Shown: piece by piece, positions 55,439-64,000 of the stretch | Numbering within the stretch: the first letter of the stretch is position 1 | Layout of the letters: every line of letters begins with the position of its first letter | DNA from: an uncultured Oscillibacter sp. | GTDB lineage: Bacteria; Bacillota; Clostridia; Oscillospirales; Oscillospiraceae | Reading direction: 5' to 3' | Length of the DNA stretch: 64,000 bases | NCBI GenBank assembly: GCA_905200545.1 | Contig: CAJKKQ010000002.1 | Span: forward strand, 112,231-176,230 | Program-made: the position numbers and the translations under genes | The notes under the pieces: generated by a model | The model's database searches: none | Told to the model about the DNA's origin: nothing | The model's input: the letters and a program-made list of their open reading frames with translations, nothing else

Positions 55439-55447
55439 GTGGATTTA

Positions 55448-56119
55448 TCACGCTTTCGTCTCCCGGGAACCGAACATCCACCAGAAAGCCGCCGCCTGGA
55501 GCACCGCCGGCGCCAGCAGCGCACCCTGGGGGAACCGGGGAGAGAGGACCCCGCCCAGGGCCGCTCCCGCCAGGAAGCAGGCAATGACCCCCAGGTAGCA
55601 TCCCCCCTTGCGGAGCATGTCCGGGTCGTGCTTGGAGACGCCGTGGTAGAGGGCCTCGGTGCCGCTGCGCAGGTTTCCGGTACACATGGTGGAGGCGAAG
55701 GGATAGCCCCGGACTTTGCGGAAGGTCTCCACCTGCAATGCACAGACAAAGGAGACGGTGACATTCACCAGGGAGTCCCAATCCCCCACCGGCGCCAAAG
55801 ACGCCAGCGCCAGGGCCGCCATCTCCACCGCCAGCACCGTGTGGCGCCAGTGGATCCGGCCGGGATGGCGGTGGGCCCGCTTGATGAGCTCCGCCACCAG
55901 CACCCCCAGGGAGAAGGCCAGAATGGGCATCAGGTAGTGGAACGCCTTGGCCCAGTCGCCCTCCGCCGCCCGCAGGGCCAGCAGCACCATGTTGCCGGTC
56001 TGGGCGTTGGCGAACACCGCCCCCCGGCACAGGTAGGTATAGGCGTCCAGAAAGCCGCCGGCAAGGGCCAGCAGCGCCGCCGCCGTAAAGGATTCCGAAC
56101 GTTGATAATCGTGTTTCAT
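55448..56119 (-). CDS. YoaK/DUF1275-family membrane protein
   Basis: A 223-aa protein with about six membrane helices and the family patterns ALLALAGGFLDAYTYLCRGAVFANAQTGN-like (about residues 13-42) and FASTMCTGNLRSG. DUF1275 proteins are widespread and uncharacterised. GGAGG precedes the ATG. Confidence 0.88.
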   Translation of the reverse strand: MKHDYQRSESFTAAALLALAGGFLDAYTYLCRGAVFANAQTGNMVLLALRAAEGDWAKAFHYLMPILAFSLGVLVAELIKRAHRHPGRIHWRHTVLAVEMAALALASLAPVGDWDSLVNVTVSFVCALQVETFRKVRGYPFASTMCTGNLRSGTEALYHGVSKHDPDMLRKGGCYLGVIACFLAGAALGGVLSPRFPQGALLAPAVLQAAAFWWMFGSRETKA

Positions 56120-56172
56120 GCAGTTGTTCCTCCAGGAGCCCCGGGAAGATCTCCCGGGCTCGAACCGCGCAC

Positions 56173-56202
56173 AAACGGAGCGGAGGTGCCTCCGCTCCGT
56201 TT
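56173..56202 (-). terminator. Hairpin terminator after carB-dapF
   Basis: Perfect 14-bp stem AAACGGAGCGGAGG and complement with a 2-base loop. The T tail on the minus strand is short (TTTGTG), so efficiency is uncertain. Confidence 0.75.
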
Positions 56203-56236
56203 GGTTTTCACTGGTGTTGGGCGCTGTGGAAAGCCC

Positions 56237-60264
<4,028 letters not shown>

Positions 60265-60265
<1 letters not shown>

Positions 60266-61329
60266 TACCGCTCACCCCCTTTCATCATGTCCACAAACCG
60301 GTCGAAGAGGAAGCCGGTGTCCTTGGGGCCGGTGCAGGCCTCGGGATGGAACTGCACGGTAAAGGCGTTCCAGTCGGGATAGTCGATGCCCTCGCAGGTC
60401 AAATCGTTGGCGTTGACGAAGCTCACAGTGCCCGCCTGGATGCTCTCGCCGTCCACGGCGTAGCCGTGGTTCTGGCTGGTGATGTAGGTGCGCACGCCGT
60501 TTACCTCTTTCACCGGCTGGTTGACGCCCCGGTGGCCGTACTTGAGCTTGTAGGTCTTCCCCCCTGCCGCCAGAGCCGTCAGCTGGTGACCCAGGCAGAT
60601 GCCGAAGAGGGGGACGCTGCCCAGGAGCTTTTTGATCTGTTCAATCTGGTAGACATTCTCCGCCGGATCCCCGGGGCCGTTGGAGAGCATGACCCCGTCG
60701 GGATGGGAGGCGAGGATCTCCTCCGCAGACACGGTGGCGGGCAGCACCGTCACGGTGCATCCCCGCTTCTGGAGTTCCCGGATGATATTGCGCTTGGCGC
60801 CGTAGTCGATGAGGCTCACACGGAAGCGCTCCTCCCCCACCGCCGGCAGCTCCGCCGCCGCGGCGCAGGTCACTTCCTCCACCACGCCGGTGACGGCGTA
60901 GGTCTTCACCGGCGTCAGATCCTCCGGCACCTGGGAGCAGATGCAGGCGTTCATGACGCCGTGTTCCCGGATGATGCGAGTGAGTTCCCGGGTGTCCACG
61001 CCCCAGAGGCCCGGCACGTTCTGCTCCTTGAGATAGGTGTCCAGGTCGCAGTCACAGCGGAAATTGGAGGGCGCGTCGCACCACTCCCGCACCACATAAC
61101 CCTTGACACAGCAGGCTCCCTCAAAGTCCTCCCGGATGATGCCGTAGTTGCCCATCAGGGGATAGGTCTGCAATACGATCTGCCCGGCGTAGCTGGGATC
61201 CGTCAGCGTCTCGATGTAGCCGCACATGCCGGTGGTGAACACCAGCTCGCCCACGCGGTCTCCCGCCGCACCGAAACGGACGCCCTCGAACACCTGGCCG
61301 TCCTGCAATACCAAATAGCCTTTTTCCAT
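60265..61329 (-). CDS. carA: Carbamoyl-phosphate synthase small subunit
   Basis: A 354-aa protein, full length. It has the N-terminal CPSase small domain (MCGYIETLTDPSYAGQIV) and a class-I glutamine amidotransferase domain with the nucleophile in FGICLGHQL and the His-Glu pair in QFHPEACTGP. It supplies ammonia to CarB for pyrimidine and arginine synthesis. It is the first gene of the carA-carB/dapF operon, with a promoter at 61383-61411; no PyrR-type attenuator was recognised in the short leader. Confidence 0.97.
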
Positions 61330-61382
61330 GCTCTCCTCCCGTCCTCGGACCGCAGTCCGGCGATTTTAGCCTATTTTATGTA

Positions 61383-61411
61383 ATTATGATGGTTTTTGCC
61401 GAAACAGTCAA
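61383..61411 (-). promoter_or_regulatory. carA promoter
   Basis: Minus strand TTGACT (61406-61411), 17-base spacer, CATAAT (61383-61388), about 50 bases before the carA start. Confidence 0.75.
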
Positions 61412-61579
61412 TCGGGTTCGGGCCCTTTTCATGGCAGACTTTCCCGGAAAAGAGGTACTACTTTTTGTGCATTTTCGCAAAGGTGGACCTATCTTTTCTC
61501 CCTGGTAATGGCTGGGAGCCATTGCAAGGGCTCCGGCAGTCCCTTATAATGGAACCATCACAAAAGAAGGAGGGGTTTT

Positions 61580-63871
61580 ATGGCAAGACGGCTGGACGGC
61601 TTTACCCGGGCGTTCTCCGACAGTAAGATTCCCTTTTTGCTTGCGGAGGTCATCACCGACGGCCAGGGGGAGATGGTGGATCTTACCTGCCGGTACCTCA
61701 ACGGCGCCGCTGCCGCCCTGGTGAACCTGCCGGCGGAGAGCCTCACGGGAAAGCGCTTTTCCCGTCTGTTTCCCGCGGAGCGGCTGCGGGACCTGCGCCC
61801 TCTCCAGGCGGTGGCCTTCTCCGGCTCCGCCGCCTCCTTCCCCTACACCACCGCCATGGGCCACGCCCTGACCATTACCTGCTACCAGCCCGCCTACGGC
61901 CTGGCGGCCTGCATCCTGGATCCCCGGGGCCGCGGGGAGCAGGACACCGCCGAGCAGATGGAGTCCCTGCTCCCCGGTGCGGCGGCGGTGCTGGAGCTGA
62001 GCCGTGCGGGACTGCGGTGCCTGTCCTTCAGCCGGCAGATGTGCCGCCTCACCGGCCGGGAACGGGGGGAACTGCTGGAGCGCTATGCCCGGGATTTCTC
62101 CGCCCTGGCCGCCCCCGGGCAGTGGCAGGACCTTCTCCAGGCCCTGCGGGACGCCGCCCGGCAGGGTACCCAGGTGAATCACGATTTCCTCCTCATCCGG
62201 GGAGACGGGTCGGAGCGTTGGGTCAACCTCCGCTCCCAGATCCTCTCCGCCCGGGGCGGCACCGTCTCCTTTTTCAGCGTGCTGCTGGATGTGGATGAGG
62301 CCTATCGGGACCGGGAGCGGCTGCGCCGGGCGGAGGCAGCCCTGGCTGGGGCCCGGGAGGAGCTGCAGTCCCTGCTGGACCATCTTCCCGGCGGCTACTG
62401 CCTGCTGCGCCAGGAGGGGGATGCTCTGACCCTTCTCCACCTGAGCCGCGGCCTGGCGGAGCTGCTGCACGATTCCCGGGAGGAACTGTTCCCCCGCATG
62501 GAGGCCGATCCCCTGTTTCCCCTGCCGCCGGAGGAGCGGGCGGAATTATCCGCCCAGGCGGCCCGCTGCCGGACCTCCGGCCAGATTCTGCGGCGGATCT
62601 GCCGGGTCCTGCGCAGAGACGGCCAGAGTGCCTGGCTCTCCCTGGAGGCCGTGTGGCAGCCGGAAGCCGACGGCACCAGCCTCATCTACGCCGCCTGCAC
62701 CGACGTCTCCCGGGAGCGGGAGGCCTCGGAGGAACTGCGCTTTCAGTCCCAGCTGTGCGGATTGCTGCTGGAGCGCAGCCGCACCCTGCGCTTTGACTAC
62801 GATCCCCAGACCGGCACCGCCCGCATCGAATTTCTGGACGGCGGCGGCCGCCGCAGCGCCCGGACGGTGCCGGACTACCTCTCCTCCTTGTCCCAGGCGG
62901 AGCGCATCCACCCGGACGACCGCCGGCGCCTTGCCTCGGCGGTGCGGCGGATGTCCGCCCGGCCCGGCGCCCAGACGGTGGAATACCGGGGCAACTACGA
63001 CGGCACCGGCTGGCGCTGGTACCGCATCTCCTGGGACAGCCTTCTGGACAGCCAGGGCAATGTACGGCGCCTGGCGGGAAAGGCCGAGGATGTCACCCGC
63101 CAGCGGGCGGAGGCCCAGCGGCTGCGGGACCTGACGGCCCATTACCGCTCCGAGAGCCGGGGCGCCCTGGCAGCCGCCCGGCTGGATCTCACCGCCGACC
63201 GGATCCTGGACGTGCGCAGCGCCAAAAGTGCCCTGCTGCGGGCGGCCCTGTGCGGCAACACCGCCGCCGAGCTGCTGCAGAGCTTCCGGGATGCCATGCC
63301 GGATGAGGAGCAGCGCTCCCTCTTTGCCGCCCGCTGCTCCCGGGCCGCCCTGCTGGAGGCCAATTCCCTGGGGGTCTTTCACTTCCGCCAGGAGCACCTG
63401 CTCCTCCCAGGAGGCACCGCGCCCATATGGGTGGAGACCACGGCGGAGTGGGCGGAAGATCCGGACAGCGGCCGGGTGGAGGCCTTTTTCCGCATCCGCA
63501 GCACCGACGAGGCCCATCAGCGGGAGGCCGCCTTTGCCGCCCTCACCGCCGGATATGAGCTGGTGGCCTCCGTGGACGCCGCCGGGCAGTGCCGCCGCCT
63601 GGGAGGCTCGCTGGATCTGCCTGCCGCCTTCTCCTACCGGACTCTGACGGCCCGGTATCTGGAGGCCCTCCCCCAGCGGATCCCGCTGCGGCAATCCCTG
63701 CGGCTGGAGGCGGTGACAGCGGCCCTGGAAACACAGCCCTGCTGCCGGGTGGCCCTCCCCCGGGAGGCCGGGGGCCGGGTGCTGGAGTGGTTCTGGCTGG
63801 ACGAATCCCGGGGACTGCTGATGCTGACGGTGCGCGCTCCCGCTCCGGAAGAGACCGGGGAGCAGCCGTAA
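61580..63871 (+). CDS. Multi-PAS protein without recognisable output domain
   Basis: A 763-aa cytosolic protein with at least three to five PAS-like segments, e.g. LLIRGDGSERWVNLRSQI (about 205-222), a PAS/PAC near 265-385 and one near 425-515 (IHPDDRR; YRGNYDGTGWRWYRIS). They are joined by helical linkers such as RAEAALAGAREELQ. No GGDEF, EAL, HTH, kinase or phosphatase motif is visible before the C-terminus. It may act by protein interaction or be a degenerate diguanylate-cyclase relative. AGGAGG precedes the ATG; a terminator follows. Confidence 0.75.
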   Translation: MARRLDGFTRAFSDSKIPFLLAEVITDGQGEMVDLTCRYLNGAAAALVNLPAESLTGKRFSRLFPAERLRDLRPLQAVAFSGSAASFPYTTAMGHALTITCYQPAYGLAACILDPRGRGEQDTAEQMESLLPGAAAVLELSRAGLRCLSFSRQMCRLTGRERGELLERYARDFSALAAPGQWQDLLQALRDAARQGTQVNHDFLLIRGDGSERWVNLRSQILSARGGTVSFFSVLLDVDEAYRDRERLRRAEAALAGAREELQSLLDHLPGGYCLLRQEGDALTLLHLSRGLAELLHDSREELFPRMEADPLFPLPPEERAELSAQAARCRTSGQILRRICRVLRRDGQSAWLSLEAVWQPEADGTSLIYAACTDVSREREASEELRFQSQLCGLLLERSRTLRFDYDPQTGTARIEFLDGGGRRSARTVPDYLSSLSQAERIHPDDRRRLASAVRRMSARPGAQTVEYRGNYDGTGWRWYRISWDSLLDSQGNVRRLAGKAEDVTRQRAEAQRLRDLTAHYRSESRGALAAARLDLTADRILDVRSAKSALLRAALCGNTAAELLQSFRDAMPDEEQRSLFAARCSRAALLEANSLGVFHFRQEHLLLPGGTAPIWVETTAEWAEDPDSGRVEAFFRIRSTDEAHQREAAFAALTAGYELVASVDAAGQCRRLGGSLDLPAAFSYRTLTARYLEALPQRIPLRQSLRLEAVTAALETQPCCRVALPREAGGRVLEWFWLDESRGLLMLTVRAPAPEETGEQP

Positions 63872-63902
63872 CCCCTGCCATCCCCCCCAATAAGTTTACA
63901 TA

Positions 63903-63942
63903 AAAATACCTGGACACCTTTGATCCGGTGTCCAGGTATTTT
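63903..63942 (+). terminator. Bidirectional terminator
   Basis: 13-bp stem ATACCTGGACACC / GGTGTCCAGGTAT flanked by A and T runs, between the PAS gene and convergent lepA. Confidence 0.92.
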
Positions 63943-63945
63943 TTC

Positions 63946-64000
63946 TTATTCGTCCAGCTTGAGCACTGCCAGAAATGCCTCCGTGGGAATCTGCACGCTG
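63946..64000 (-). CDS. lepA: Elongation factor 4 (LepA), C-terminal end only
   Basis: The last 18 codons of a minus-strand gene running off the window. The peptide VQIPTEAFLAVLKLDE is the conserved C-terminus of LepA/EF4, the ribosomal back-translocase GTPase. It is partial only because the window ends. Confidence 0.8.
   Translation of the reverse strand, partial: SVQIPTEAFLAVLKLDE

Overview
This window comes from a GC-rich, low-redox Gram-positive anaerobe, most likely a gut member of the Clostridia (Oscillospiraceae-like). The grounds are pyruvate:ferredoxin oxidoreductase, a membrane pyrophosphatase plus pyruvate phosphate dikinase, SLH-anchored surface proteins, a T-box leader, a guanine riboswitch, the holB-ricT pair and a MurT/GatD-type pair. 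No rRNA, tRNA, CRISPR array, insertion sequence or intact prophage was seen. The taxonomic placement is inferred from gene content.

Layout. 0-7 kb: an XRE membrane regulator, an rRNA-methylase-like enzyme, an operon of a NifU-like scaffold and a GGGtGRT protein, the K+-dependent pyrophosphatase hppA, a lipoprotein, and a 26-codon micro-gene with its own promoter and terminator. 7-12 kb: a MarR - ABC ATPase - giant coiled-coil FtsX permease operon. 12-18 kb: phosphoesterase, mnmG, cyclase-like hydrolase, murT and a gatD homologue that has lost both catalytic residues. 18-38 kb: an envelope-rich stretch with a GH18-SLH hydrolase, nifJ, comM/yifB, an iron-sulfur flavoprotein, an orphan phage-tail-like gene, a 1070-aa acidic SLH surface protein, a degenerate tandem tyrosine-recombinase/winged-helix protein, a PepSY protein, thiI, cinA (preceded by a decayed copy of its own 5' end) and an SLH beta-helix protein. 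38-46 kb: ZIP transporter, riboswitch-controlled guanine deaminase, LysE exporter with divergent XRE-cupin regulator, a small XRE/62-aa divergent pair, an export protein, a GntR-ABC operon and another XRE membrane regulator. 46-64 kb: HAD phosphatase, ricT-holB, ppdK, a T-box-led permease/dehydrogenase operon, two small membrane proteins, carA plus a carB-dapF fusion, a PAS-only sensor and the 3' end of lepA.

Functional links. hppA and ppdK both handle pyrophosphate, and ppdK and nifJ both handle pyruvate. The NifU/GGGtGRT promoter and the ppdK leader share a near-identical palindrome (core AATCGTTT), and related half-matches lie at the hppA and nifJ promoters, suggesting one regulator for central energy genes. 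Several regulators here sit next to clear palindromic operators (MarR, GntR, XRE-cupin, small XRE), so much of the local wiring can be read from the sequence.

Most unusual items: the carB-dapF fusion lacking the first DapF catalytic cysteine; the GatD homologue lacking both Cys and His; the degenerate double recombinase fused to two winged helices beside the surface-layer gene; the autonomous 26-codon gene; and the decayed cinA duplication enclosing a hairpin-rich insert.
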